Shown here piece after piece: positions 1 through 5,277 of a DNA stretch of 5,277 nt (positions within the stretch are counted from its first letter, which is position 1; every line of letters starts with the position of its first letter). Under the pieces are notes generated by a model that did not search any database, was not told where the DNA came from, and saw only the letters and a program-made list of their open reading frames with translations. The stretch lies in contig JACQGT010000384.1 in the NCBI GenBank assembly GCA_016199425.1, forward strand, positions 1 to 5,277. The letters are read 5' to 3'. Origin of the DNA: Chloroflexota bacterium. Its GTDB lineage: Bacteria > Chloroflexota > Anaerolineae > Caldilineales > Caldilineaceae. A program made the position numbers and the translations under genes.

Positions 1-3000
1 GAGCACGACCCGCTGCTGGCCGGGGTCGGCGATGTGCGCGCCGATCAGGCCCGTGCCGGTGACGATTGTCGTGGCGGGCATGGACGTCACACTCGCCCCG
101 GCCGGGTGCAGCACAGTCAGGAAGTTGTGGGCCAGGGCCGTGTCGGCCGGCTCCAACTCCAGCCGCCATTCGCCATAGGGGATCTCCTCGAAATCGTTGA
201 TGGGCCGGGGCTGGGCCTCGTCGGTGGCCCAGTGCCAGTCGTAGTTGGCGTCGAACACCCAGAAGGATTTGACGCCGCGCCCGCCGACTTTGCGCAGGTT
301 GCGCGCCGCGGGCAACAGGCTTTTGATAAAGAGTTTGCCGTCGCCAGAAGTCACTGTGGCCAGATCGGCCCCGGCGTAGAGCGTTTCACCCGGCGTAATG
401 GTCGTGGGCGCACCGTTCACCGCGGGTTCGGCAAGGGTGTGAAAAAGCAGCTTTGTGTTCGCCCCGCTAAAGGCCGCCTGGGTCACGCCGACGCGGTCGA
501 AGATCACCACATATTCGCCCGCTGCCTGGCTCTGGCCGCGCGCATCCACCGTCGCGCCGGGTCGCAGATAGACCAGTTCGCGCTGGAAGCGGCTGACTTT
601 GGCCGTATTGCCGCTGAAACCGGTGTCCATCGCCTGGTTGTAGGACGGATTGTTGTAGGCTTTGGTGGCGTCCCCCAGGGCGTAGGTATACTGGGCTGCG
701 TCCTCGAAACGCAGCATATCGCCGGTGTCGTACTGGGTGGCCCGCAGATCCCAGTCGTCAGTGCCCTGGGGGGAGCGGCTGCCTGGAGACATGCTGCGCT
801 GCCCACCGTCGTTGGCCGTGGCGTCGGGGCGGGCCGTCGAGAAGTCTTCATTCGGGTTATACACCACCAGCGTATTGTGGGCGATTGTGCGCACGTAGTA
901 GTTGATGTCGTGGTTGGAGAGACCCTCCCCGCTGTAGACGCCGCTGTCCAGCGCCAGATCGCCGCCCTTGAACAGGGTAAAGCTGTTCTGGTCGAAATGC
1001 TGGTGATAGGAGAAGTGATCTCCGCTCTGAAAGGTCAGATAGGTGGCGTCGGGGTTGGTGTCAGCCGCGCCGCTGGGCCAGCCTGAACGCATAAAGATGG
1101 CACCGGTTCCGGCGGCGTAGTGGGTGCGCAGGTCCGGCGGCTGGCTGGGCTGAACCGGGTCGAACCAAAGAAATTCGTCGTGAGCCAGGAAGCGCATGGA
1201 GTTCCCGGTGGGGGATGCGGCCAGATAGGCTTGAAGCTGGCGCGCCAACGGGTCGGCAGGGAAACGTTCGATGAGGATCAACCCCATAATGCGCCCGTAG
1301 TTGGCAATACTGCCCCGGCTGCGCTCTGTGTCCCCAGTGGAGACGTAGGGGTGGTAGGCGTAGCCGAACTGTTCCGCCACACCCGGCCAGCGATGCAGCA
1401 GGAAATAGCCCAGCCGCTCTCGATACCAATCGGTGCTGAGGAAGAGATTCTCACTGGTGGCCGTGCGCCACGCTTCCAATCCCTTTACCCTGGGGTTATT
1501 GGCGATCCAGTCGTAGATCATCCCTTCCGGCCAACCGCCTCCCGCGGCGATGCGGTCCAGCAAGGGCAGATCGATGTCCCGGTAGCGCCGGTAGCGGTAC
1601 TCGTCCAGCCACTCCTGGGCCCGGGCGTTGTCCCCAAAGGTGGCCAGTCCCATCAGTCCGTAGGAGTAGCCGTAGCGGGGCCAGTAATTGCCCCAGCCCG
1701 GCACGTCTTCATTCTTCGGTGTGGCGTCACCCCAGGCGTTGAAGTAGTCGATGAAGACGGTGCGTTGTCCGGCGCTCAACTGTCCGTAGCACCAATCGTA
1801 GATCAGGGCGATGTCGCCGGCCTTGACCGGCCAGTCAACGGCGCTGGCGATGCGCGCCAGCGCGGTGCCGATAGCATTTGTGCAGTACACGGCGTTCCCC
1901 AATACCTGGGAAACCAGCGCTTTCGCCAACATATCGCCGTCGGCTGCATCCGCCTCGTTTTTAAGCTGTGTCCAGCGCGGGTTGGATGCCACAGCCCGGG
2001 CCCGCAATGCGGCCAGCTTGGCCGGGGTCAGGAAGATGCGCGGGTGGCCGATCCCAATCCGCAACAGGCGCAGATGCACGCGGTCGGTGGCACTCTCGCC
2101 TACGTTATTGGCGACGGTCAACTCGATCTCCCACTCGCCCGCCGCGTCGGGGGTGAACAGCAGGGTTGGCTGCGCGCTGCCCGTCGCCAGGTTTCCGCTC
2201 AACCCGGAGCCATAGGCGGCCTGGACGATGCGCCAGGAGAAGGTCAGGCTGGCGTCGTCGCCGCCGGGCCGGTCGTGGCTCTGCGACCCATCCAGAGTGA
2301 CCGCGCCGCCATCCCAGGTCAGGTTCGACTGATCGGGGCCGGCGTCGGCGAAGGGCACATCCGGGTTGTAGACGACAGTCAATGTGGGCCGCTGTGTGGG
2401 GTCGCCCGTAGCCTGGCTCGACACGAACGCGCGTGTGTCGTCGTGGTCGTCCGCGTAGCCGGTGGCATCGCGCAGAACGATGCCGTAGTTGGCCTGTTCG
2501 CCGCGCACCCAGGCCCGCACCAGCGCGGTCACGTCCCAGGTGTACCAGCCAGCATTGACCACGTCGGCGTAGCTTGTGGACTGAGCAGCGTAGTCCGTGC
2601 CCACGGCCATGCCCCGGCTGGTCCAGGGGACGTCCGTTCCCTCGCCGGGGAAGTAGTCAAAGGCCTGATCGCCCGTAGCGCCGCGCTTGGCGCTGGCGTT
2701 GATGGGGGATGCCGTCTGGTTGCCCTCGTCCCAGTCGCGCAGAACGGCGTAAAGCAGCACCCGGCGGGCGAAGTCCTGGCTGCCGCTGATGCTGGAGCGG
2801 GTTGTGTTGGAGAGGGAGAGGGTGGCGGAGATGACGGCGCTGTGGGACGGAATGGCGCTGACGTCGAAGCGCAGGAGCGGGTTGTCGCCGCCATCGCGGC
2901 TGACCAGCAGCATCTGATTTTGGCCGTAGTTGACCGTGTGCTGAGGCGGCGTGTCCCAAGCGGCGGCACTGATCCAGGTGTCCCGCACCCCGGTGTAGCT

Positions 3001-3174
3001 TGCCAGCCCCTGGCGAAAGACACGCGTCTGAACCGAGGAGGGCGACGCCGGCTGCAGGTGCGGCGGACCAGACAGGTCGGCAAGCGCGGGCAAGGAAAAC
3101 TGGCGACCCACAGAAACGAAAACCAATAGACCCACAACGACGAGCAGAATCACACCGGAAATTTTGGTGTTCAC
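1..3174 (-). CDS. Secreted heparinase II/III-type polysaccharide lyase with N-terminal DNRLRE-like and PKD-like modules (3' end outside window)
   Basis: Reading the minus strand from GTG at 3174 gives 1058 codons without a stop, still open at the left edge. Residues 1-32 form a signal peptide: a Lys, then a run of hydrophobic Ile/Val/Leu, ending ALA before Asp33. Residues ~46-262 look like a DNRLRE/disaggregatase-related beta-sandwich module, with the closing motif DVTALVRAWV at 214-223. Residues ~276-370 are PKD-like (ADAGPDQ at 276-282, then TLDGS and a late ELTVAN). HPRIFLTP at 377-384 opens the alpha/alpha-barrel typical of heparinase/alginate-lyase proteins. That barrel contains GNYWPRYGYSYGL from 495 and GGWPEGMIY ending at Tyr554, matching the family's usual PEGxxY catalytic-Tyr segment. 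The heparinase II/III beta-sandwich has GDHFSYHQHFDQNSF (718-732), LALDSGVY and AHNT (765-768). By family knowledge it would cleave uronic-acid polysaccharides by beta-elimination outside the cytoplasm; the substrate is unknown. It lies 92 nt downstream of the SLT-like gene on the same strand and may be co-transcribed with it. The family call is firm, but activity is inferred. Confidence 0.85.
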   Translation of the reverse strand, partial: MNTKISGVILLVVVGLLVFVSVGRQFSLPALADLSGPPHLQPASPSSVQTRVFRQGLASYTGVRDTWISAAAWDTPPQHTVNYGQNQMLLVSRDGGDNPLLRFDVSAIPSHSAVISATLSLSNTTRSSISGSQDFARRVLLYAVLRDWDEGNQTASPINASAKRGATGDQAFDYFPGEGTDVPWTSRGMAVGTDYAAQSTSYADVVNAGWYTWDVTALVRAWVRGEQANYGIVLRDATGYADDHDDTRAFVSSQATGDPTQRPTLTVVYNPDVPFADAGPDQSNLTWDGGAVTLDGSQSHDRPGGDDASLTFSWRIVQAAYGSGLSGNLATGSAQPTLLFTPDAAGEWEIELTVANNVGESATDRVHLRLLRIGIGHPRIFLTPAKLAALRARAVASNPRWTQLKNEADAADGDMLAKALVSQVLGNAVYCTNAIGTALARIASAVDWPVKAGDIALIYDWCYGQLSAGQRTVFIDYFNAWGDATPKNEDVPGWGNYWPRYGYSYGLMGLATFGDNARAQEWLDEYRYRRYRDIDLPLLDRIAAGGGWPEGMIYDWIANNPRVKGLEAWRTATSENLFLSTDWYRERLGYFLLHRWPGVAEQFGYAYHPYVSTGDTERSRGSIANYGRIMGLILIERFPADPLARQLQAYLAASPTGNSMRFLAHDEFLWFDPVQPSQPPDLRTHYAAGTGAIFMRSGWPSGAADTNPDATYLTFQSGDHFSYHQHFDQNSFTLFKGGDLALDSGVYSGEGLSNHDINYYVRTIAHNTLVVYNPNEDFSTARPDATANDGGQRSMSPGSRSPQGTDDWDLRATQYDTGDMLRFEDAAQYTYALGDATKAYNNPSYNQAMDTGFSGNTAKVSRFQRELVYLRPGATVDARGQSQAAGEYVVIFDRVGVTQAAFSGANTKLLFHTLAEPAVNGAPTTITPGETLYAGADLATVTSGDGKLFIKSLLPAARNLRKVGGRGVKSFWVFDANYDWHWATDEAQPRPINDFEEIPYGEWRLELEPADTALAHNFLTVLHPAGASVTSMPATTIVTGTGLIGAHIADPGQQRVVL

Positions 3175-3179
3175 GGGAT

Positions 3180-3190
3180 CTTCTCCTTTA
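3180..3190 (-). promoter_or_regulatory. Ribosome binding site deciding the GTG start of the lyase gene
   Basis: The minus strand reads TAAAGGAGAAG here. The GGAG core (3186 to 3183) sits 8 nt before GTG at 3174-3172. No in-frame ATG nearby gives a signal peptide with comparable support, so this Shine-Dalgarno sequence together with the hydrophobic N-terminus fixes the start at the GTG. Confidence 0.75.
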
Positions 3191-3221
3191 GACTTTTATG
3201 ACACTTTTTCGCCGCTGACGC

Positions 3222-3246
3222 TCCTCTGGTATGCGTGGTGAAAAAT
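3222..3246 (-). repeat. 25-bp direct repeat, copy D (between SLT-like gene and lyase gene)
   Basis: This copy matches 4192-4216 at 23 of 25 positions in the same orientation. The first 16 bases (TCCTCTGGTATGCGTG on the plus strand) are identical; the differences are at 3238 and 3240. It lies in the 92-nt gap upstream of the lyase GTG, ending 47 nt before it. On the minus strand it runs from an A/T-rich start to AGAGGA. Here AGAGGA is not followed by a usable start, since the next GTG opens a two-codon frame. It could be a shared regulator site, a duplicated leader or the scar of a gene insertion. The gap holds no convincing promoter of its own. Confidence 0.7.
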
Positions 3247-3266
3247 AGCGACCAGACGCTGCCCCG

Positions 3267-4181
3267 CTATTCATGCGCATCCCAGAGTAATTGCCAGATG
3301 CGGTTGGTGTCTACGCCCTTTGGAAACGACCAGCCCTCGTTCGCTTGCAGGTACTCCATCCAATTCATCATCTTCAGTAACTGAGTGCGAGCTTCCTCAT
3401 CATTCTTCAGAAAGCCGCTGATAGTACCGTACTGACGGAAACGATTAGAATTCGTTACAACGGTATCTCCCATGTTATTGCCGATTGCCACGAGAATGAA
3501 CGACTCTGTTGGAGCGAGATGAAGACTGTCAACGGCACTTTCTGTTCTTTGGAGTTTGGCAGCCATCAGGCCGATGCTTACTTCATCCTCGAACAATCCC
3601 CATACGTCCCCTGCATAACCATACCTTTTTGCCTCTCCCGGCATTATCTGTCCAATGCCAACGCTCGGATCCCCGCCAAGTCCAAACACAACTTGTACCC
3701 TTTCACCCCAATCCACTCCAAGCGGACGCTGATATGTGTTGCCCTGATTGGCAATCGACGCTGCCAGCAGAATCTCAGGCACCTGATCACTGGCGAGCGT
3801 TTCAATCGTCGCTCGATTCTGACGTACTTCAGCGGCGCCTTGCCGATAGGCAGGCAGGCTGGCGTCGAGGGCTACCATCTGCGCCGGCTCCGGCGTCGCC
3901 GCACCCACCGGCACGGTCACACCGCCTGCCTCGTCCTCCACTGGCGGCTGCGGCGTGGGCGATTGGGAAAACGCGCCTGGCACCTGGCGAGTGGGGAGCG
4001 GTGATGCGTCGGGGACAGGCCGCTGCCCACCGGATGGCGACAACTGCTCGCTGCCTACTAGACTCTGCCCACTGTCCGCGGCGACCGGATCTGGCAGCAT
4101 CACCAGCAGCAAAGAAAAAACAATAGCCGAACGCAATGAAGAAAGAAGAAGGGCAGGAAGACGCAAAAACCGGCGGCGCAT
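3267..4181 (-). CDS. Exported protein with lysozyme/lytic-transglycosylase-like domain, catalytic Glu apparently missing
   Basis: This gene encodes a 304-residue protein from ATG 4181 to TAG 3269-3267. Residues 1-35 are a signal peptide (MRRRFLRLP, then a hydrophobic stretch, cut after VAA). Residues 36-105 are a Pro/Ser/Gly-rich low-complexity linker. Residues ~130-240 resemble the SLT/lysozyme fold: a helix PEILLAASIANQ (135-146), the hallmark GIGQIMPGEAKRYG (175-188) corresponding to GLMQLMPxTAxxYG, and VAIGNNMG (231-238) in the place of the usual AYNAGPG. The helix normally carries the catalytic Glu (RQES), but here the equivalent position is Gln146 or its neighbours. It may therefore be inactive or use another residue. 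The tail to 304 includes WSFPKGV and ends IWQLLWDAHE. I chose ATG 4181 because AGAGGA lies 10 nt upstream and the signal peptide begins there; the longer in-frame TTG at 4283 falls inside the promoter -10. GC content changes sharply within the gene. That it is a coding gene is firm; the domain call is moderate. Confidence 0.7.
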   Translation of the reverse strand: MRRRFLRLPALLLSSLRSAIVFSLLLVMLPDPVAADSGQSLVGSEQLSPSGGQRPVPDASPLPTRQVPGAFSQSPTPQPPVEDEAGGVTVPVGAATPEPAQMVALDASLPAYRQGAAEVRQNRATIETLASDQVPEILLAASIANQGNTYQRPLGVDWGERVQVVFGLGGDPSVGIGQIMPGEAKRYGYAGDVWGLFEDEVSIGLMAAKLQRTESAVDSLHLAPTESFILVAIGNNMGDTVVTNSNRFRQYGTISGFLKNDEEARTQLLKMMNWMEYLQANEGWSFPKGVDTNRIWQLLWDAHE

Positions 4182-4191
4182 AGGACGACAA

Positions 4192-4216
4192 TCCTCTGGT
4201 ATGCGTGATAAAAAAT
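4192..4216 (-). repeat. 25-bp direct repeat, copy U (leader of SLT-like gene)
   Basis: This is the second copy of the element at 3222-3246, with 23 of 25 bases shared, spaced 970 bp start to start. It lies in the 5' untranslated leader of the SLT-like gene. Its 3' end on the minus strand supplies AGAGGA, the likely Shine-Dalgarno sequence, 10 nt before ATG 4181. Just upstream on the transcript, 4232 to 4222 can form a 4-bp GC hairpin (CGCC-CTT-GGCG), followed a few bases later by six U residues. That arrangement is weakly attenuator-like. Confidence 0.7.
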
Positions 4217-4282
4217 TCGGCCGCCAAGGGCGCGGAAGAAGTGGAAGGAAAGCGTGACGACCGGGAAGCTGAGTGTAGGTCA

Positions 4283-4311
4283 AATATAGTAGAAACTCAG
4301 GCAGTTGTCAA
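4283..4311 (-). promoter_or_regulatory. Sigma-70-type promoter of the SLT-like gene
   Basis: The minus strand reads TTGACA (4311 to 4306, exact consensus), a 17-nt spacer, then TATATT (4288 to 4283, 5 of 6). Transcription would start near 4276 and give a leader of about 95 nt before ATG 4181. Because the -10 covers the longest possible start of that reading frame, it also supports the shorter protein. It is divergent from the phaR promoter 70 bp away. Confidence 0.75.
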
Positions 4312-4327
4312 AAGGAGCGAGAAAAAT

Positions 4328-4343
4328 TTGTGTAATTGCACAA
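4328..4343. promoter_or_regulatory. 16-bp near-perfect palindrome, candidate operator between divergent promoters
   Basis: The plus strand reads TTGTGTAATTGCACAA. All bases pair with their mirror partner except positions 6 and 11, so the ideal form is TTGTGYAATTRCACAA. It lies 16 bp beyond the -35 of the leftward promoter and 37 bp beyond the -35 of the rightward one. That is a typical place for a dimeric regulator serving divergent genes. The adjacent phaR product is a plausible but unproven binder; an unlinked regulator is equally possible. Confidence 0.55.
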
Positions 4344-4380
4344 CTGCCGATACCCGACACCCATCCCCCCGATCAAACGG

Positions 4381-4410
4381 TTGACGCACCGCGTCGAGCT
4401 ATGCTATCAT
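4381..4410 (+). promoter_or_regulatory. Extended -10 promoter of phaR
   Basis: The elements are TTGACG at 4381-4386 (5 of 6), an 18-nt spacer and TATCAT at 4405-4410 (5 of 6), preceded by TG at 4402-4403 (extended -10, TGCTATCAT). Transcription would start near 4417 and leave a short leader of about 35 nt before the phaR ATG at 4452. Confidence 0.7.
4383..4395. promoter_or_regulatory. Small palindrome inside the phaR promoter, possible autoregulatory operator
   Basis: GACGC (4383-4387), ACC, GCGTC (4391-4395) is a perfect 5-bp inverted repeat with a 3-bp centre. It overlaps the -35 and the spacer of the phaR promoter. A protein bound here would block RNA polymerase. PhaR proteins of characterised PHA producers repress their own genes, so autoregulation is a reasonable inference. 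The arms are short and a chance match cannot be excluded. Confidence 0.35.
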
Positions 4411-4451
4411 CGATCCATTCGACACACGACCCATTGCCAGCAGGAAAATCT

Positions 4452-4991
4452 ATGCCACAGATCAAACGCTACCCCAATCGCAAACTCTACGACACCGAGG
4501 CCAAGCATTACGTCACCCTGGAGCAGATCGCCCAGATGATCCGGGAGGGCGTGGAGGTGTCGGTCATTGACCACGAAAGCGGCGACGACCTGACCAGCCT
4601 GACTCTCAGCCAGATTATTCTGGAAATGGAGAAGCGCCAGTCCGGTTTTCTGCCCCAGTCGCTGATGACAAATCTGATCCGCACCGGGGGCGACACCCTG
4701 GAATTTCTGCTGCGCCAGGTGCAGGGCAGCCTGCCGGCCGGTGCAGGAATGATTGAAGAGCGGTTGACCCAACTGGTCACGGCAGGCAAGTTGAGCGCGG
4801 AGCAGGCCAAATCTGTGGCATTGGAACTACAGAACGAAGGCAAAGAGTTGACCCGGTTGGACGAAAATATGGCCTCCATCCTGCACCGTTTGAACATCCC
4901 CACCAGCCGGGATATCGTAGAACTGCGCGATAAATTGGCCCAACTGACCGAACAGCTCAACGCCCTGGCAGAGGAAGAAAGCGGACGCTGA
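4452..4991 (+). CDS. phaR: PHA synthesis regulator: PhaR DNA-binding domain fused to a phasin-like helical tail
   Basis: This gene encodes a 179-residue cytoplasmic protein. Residues ~3-65 are the PHB/PHA accumulation regulator DNA-binding domain (PF07879 type): IKRYPNRKLYDTEAKHYVTL at 4-23, then EQIAQMIREG, VIDHESGDDLT and a final ILEMEKRQ. Residues ~70-92 form a linking helix. Residues ~104-175 do not look like the usual second PhaR domain. They resemble the phasin/PhaF-PhaI pattern: LVTAGKLSAEQAKSVALEL (108-126) and LHRLNIPTSRDIVELRDKL (144-162), followed by a heptad-like helix suited to coiled-coil assembly. In known systems PhaR binds both PHA granules and promoters of phasin genes, releasing repression when granules form; a granule-binding tail on the regulator fits that. 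ATG 4452 is chosen because AGGA lies 6 nt upstream and the conserved domain begins at residue 4. A longer in-frame start at 4305 would precede the promoter. The stop codon lies inside the downstream palindromic repeat. Confidence 0.92.
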   Translation: MPQIKRYPNRKLYDTEAKHYVTLEQIAQMIREGVEVSVIDHESGDDLTSLTLSQIILEMEKRQSGFLPQSLMTNLIRTGGDTLEFLLRQVQGSLPAGAGMIEERLTQLVTAGKLSAEQAKSVALELQNEGKELTRLDENMASILHRLNIPTSRDIVELRDKLAQLTEQLNALAEEESGR

Positions 4992-5086
4992 TTTTCATGA
5001 TCTGAATTGATCTTCGCTGATTCTGACACGAATCCAGCACACGATTCATCAGTCAAATCAATCCAAATCTGCGTTCATCTGCGTCC
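4983..5086. repeat. 104-bp imperfect palindromic intergenic repeat overlapping the phaR stop
   Basis: The element begins GGACGCTGAT (4983) and ends ATCTGCGTCC (5086), so its ends are inverted copies. Moving inward, ATTGAT (left) pairs with ATCAAT (right), CTGAT with ATCAG, and GAATC with GATTC around a CAGCACAC loop. The right arm contains the short tandem ATCTGCGTTC/ATCTGCGTCC. The arms carry several mismatches and small length differences. It may fold as a long interrupted hairpin in the transcript and act as a terminator, stabiliser or mobile (MITE/REP-like) element. There is no clear U-run after it. Very similar GCGTTCATCTGCGT strings occur between genes in other environmental bacterial genomes as I remember them; that is not verified here. 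Confidence 0.6.
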
Positions 5087-5122
5087 TTCTTCCGCAGCAA
5101 TTCACAAGTCAAAGTGGACTTT

Positions 5123-5277
5123 ATGCGATTCAACGATGAAGACATCTCGGACGTACCTCTCTCCATCCGGGCCGCGGGACGGCGCAATGGCAGCGCACCC
5201 GGCCAGGGCAAGACAGCACTGGTGTTGGCCGGTGGCGGCATCACCGGTGCCGTGTACGAGATCGGCGCTCTGCGGGC
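5123..5277 (+). CDS. Patatin-like phospholipase/acyl hydrolase, N-terminal fragment
   Basis: Fifty-one codons are visible before the right edge. Residues 1-30 are a polar lead with no signal peptide (MRFNDEDISD onward). Residues 32-50 are ALVLAGGGITGAVYEIGAL, the first beta strand and the glycine-rich GGGxxG oxyanion-hole loop (37-42) of patatin family hydrolases (PF01734). The nucleophile serine of GxSxG and the catalytic Asp lie beyond the window, so activity cannot be judged. The start is uncertain: ATG 5123 has only a weak AAGTGGA-like ribosome site, and an in-frame GTG at 5114 would add three residues. It follows phaR by 131 nt on the same strand. Patatin enzymes release fatty acids from membrane lipids; a role with PHA granule lipid is inference from position only. 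Confidence 0.82.
   Translation, partial: MRFNDEDISDVPLSIRAAGRRNGSAPGQGKTALVLAGGGITGAVYEIGALR

Noticed and set aside
34..3129. Two long plus-strand open frames (34-1086 and 1120-3129), the larger 669 codons
   Set aside because: They lie codon-for-codon opposite the lyase gene in the same phase, and are open only because that gene hardly uses TTA, CTA or TCA codons; a single TCA codon of the lyase (TGA at 1084-1086) separates them. Their proteins match no family I recognise, while the minus strand gives clear domains.
3241..3260. Possible intrinsic terminator after the SLT-like gene (minus strand AGCG-TCTGGT-CGCT then ATTTTT)
   Set aside because: The stem has only four base pairs, too weak to call; the T-run is part of the 25-bp direct repeat.
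3509..4126. Plus-strand open frames opposite the SLT-like gene
   Set aside because: No domain pattern and rich in Arg/Pro/His as expected of an antisense shadow; the minus strand has a signal peptide, a ribosome site and a promoter.
4182..4283. Longer N-terminus for the SLT-like protein from TTG 4283
   Set aside because: The TTG is within the -10 hexamer of the leftward promoter, and the added 34 residues would hide the signal peptide.
4305..4451. Longer phaR start at TTG 4305
   Set aside because: It would start upstream of the phaR promoter, and the added residues are unlike the family; ATG 4452 has AGGA at good spacing and the domain begins at residue 4.
4407..5056. Minus-strand open frames opposite phaR
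   Set aside because: They overlap a strongly conserved PhaR domain with its own promoter and ribosome site; the translations look like shadow sequence.
5066..5086. Short tandem ATCTGCGTTC/ATCTGCGTCC considered as a CRISPR or minisatellite start
   Set aside because: Only two units without spacers; better explained as the right arm of the 104-bp palindromic element.

Overview
The window is GC-rich bacterial DNA with four protein genes, two of them cut by the window edges. No rRNA, tRNA, CRISPR array or recognisable transposase gene is visible. The taxon cannot be proved from this sequence. The mix of a secreted multi-domain polysaccharide lyase, a polyhydroxyalkanoate (PHA) regulator with a phasin-like tail, and long imperfect palindromic intergenic repeats reminds me of environmental Gram-negative-type or Chloroflexota (Anaerolineae/Caldilinea-like) genomes. 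That placement is a low-confidence inference.

Left part, minus strand. Positions 3174 to 1 form one uninterrupted frame of 1058 codons that is still open at the left edge. It encodes a secreted modular protein: signal peptide, a DNRLRE-like beta-sandwich module, a PKD-like domain, then a heparinase II/III-type polysaccharide lyase core. Upstream of it on the same strand (4181 to 3267) is a 304-residue secreted protein. It has a Pro-rich linker and a domain resembling the lysozyme/soluble lytic transglycosylase (SLT) fold, but lacks the expected catalytic glutamate. The leaders of both genes carry the same 25-bp imperfect direct repeat, so the repeat flanks the second gene.

Middle, 4182 to 4451. 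This is a 270-bp divergent control region. A strong sigma-70-type promoter points left to the SLT-like gene (TTGACA, 17 bp, TATATT). An extended -10 promoter points right to the PHA regulator gene (TTGACG, 18 bp, TGCTATCAT). A near-perfect 16-bp palindrome lies between the two, and a second, smaller palindrome lies inside the rightward promoter spacer.

Right part, plus strand. A phaR-type gene (4452 to 4991) encodes the PHA-regulator DNA-binding domain joined to a phasin-like helical tail. It is followed by a 104-bp imperfect palindromic repeat that contains the phaR stop codon. After that comes the start of a patatin-like lipid acyl hydrolase gene (5123 onward), cut by the right edge before its catalytic serine. 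PhaR and the patatin-like enzyme may both act on PHA granules or membrane lipid. The leftward pair are exported envelope or polysaccharide-active proteins. The two halves share the divergent control region, so co-regulation is possible but unproven.
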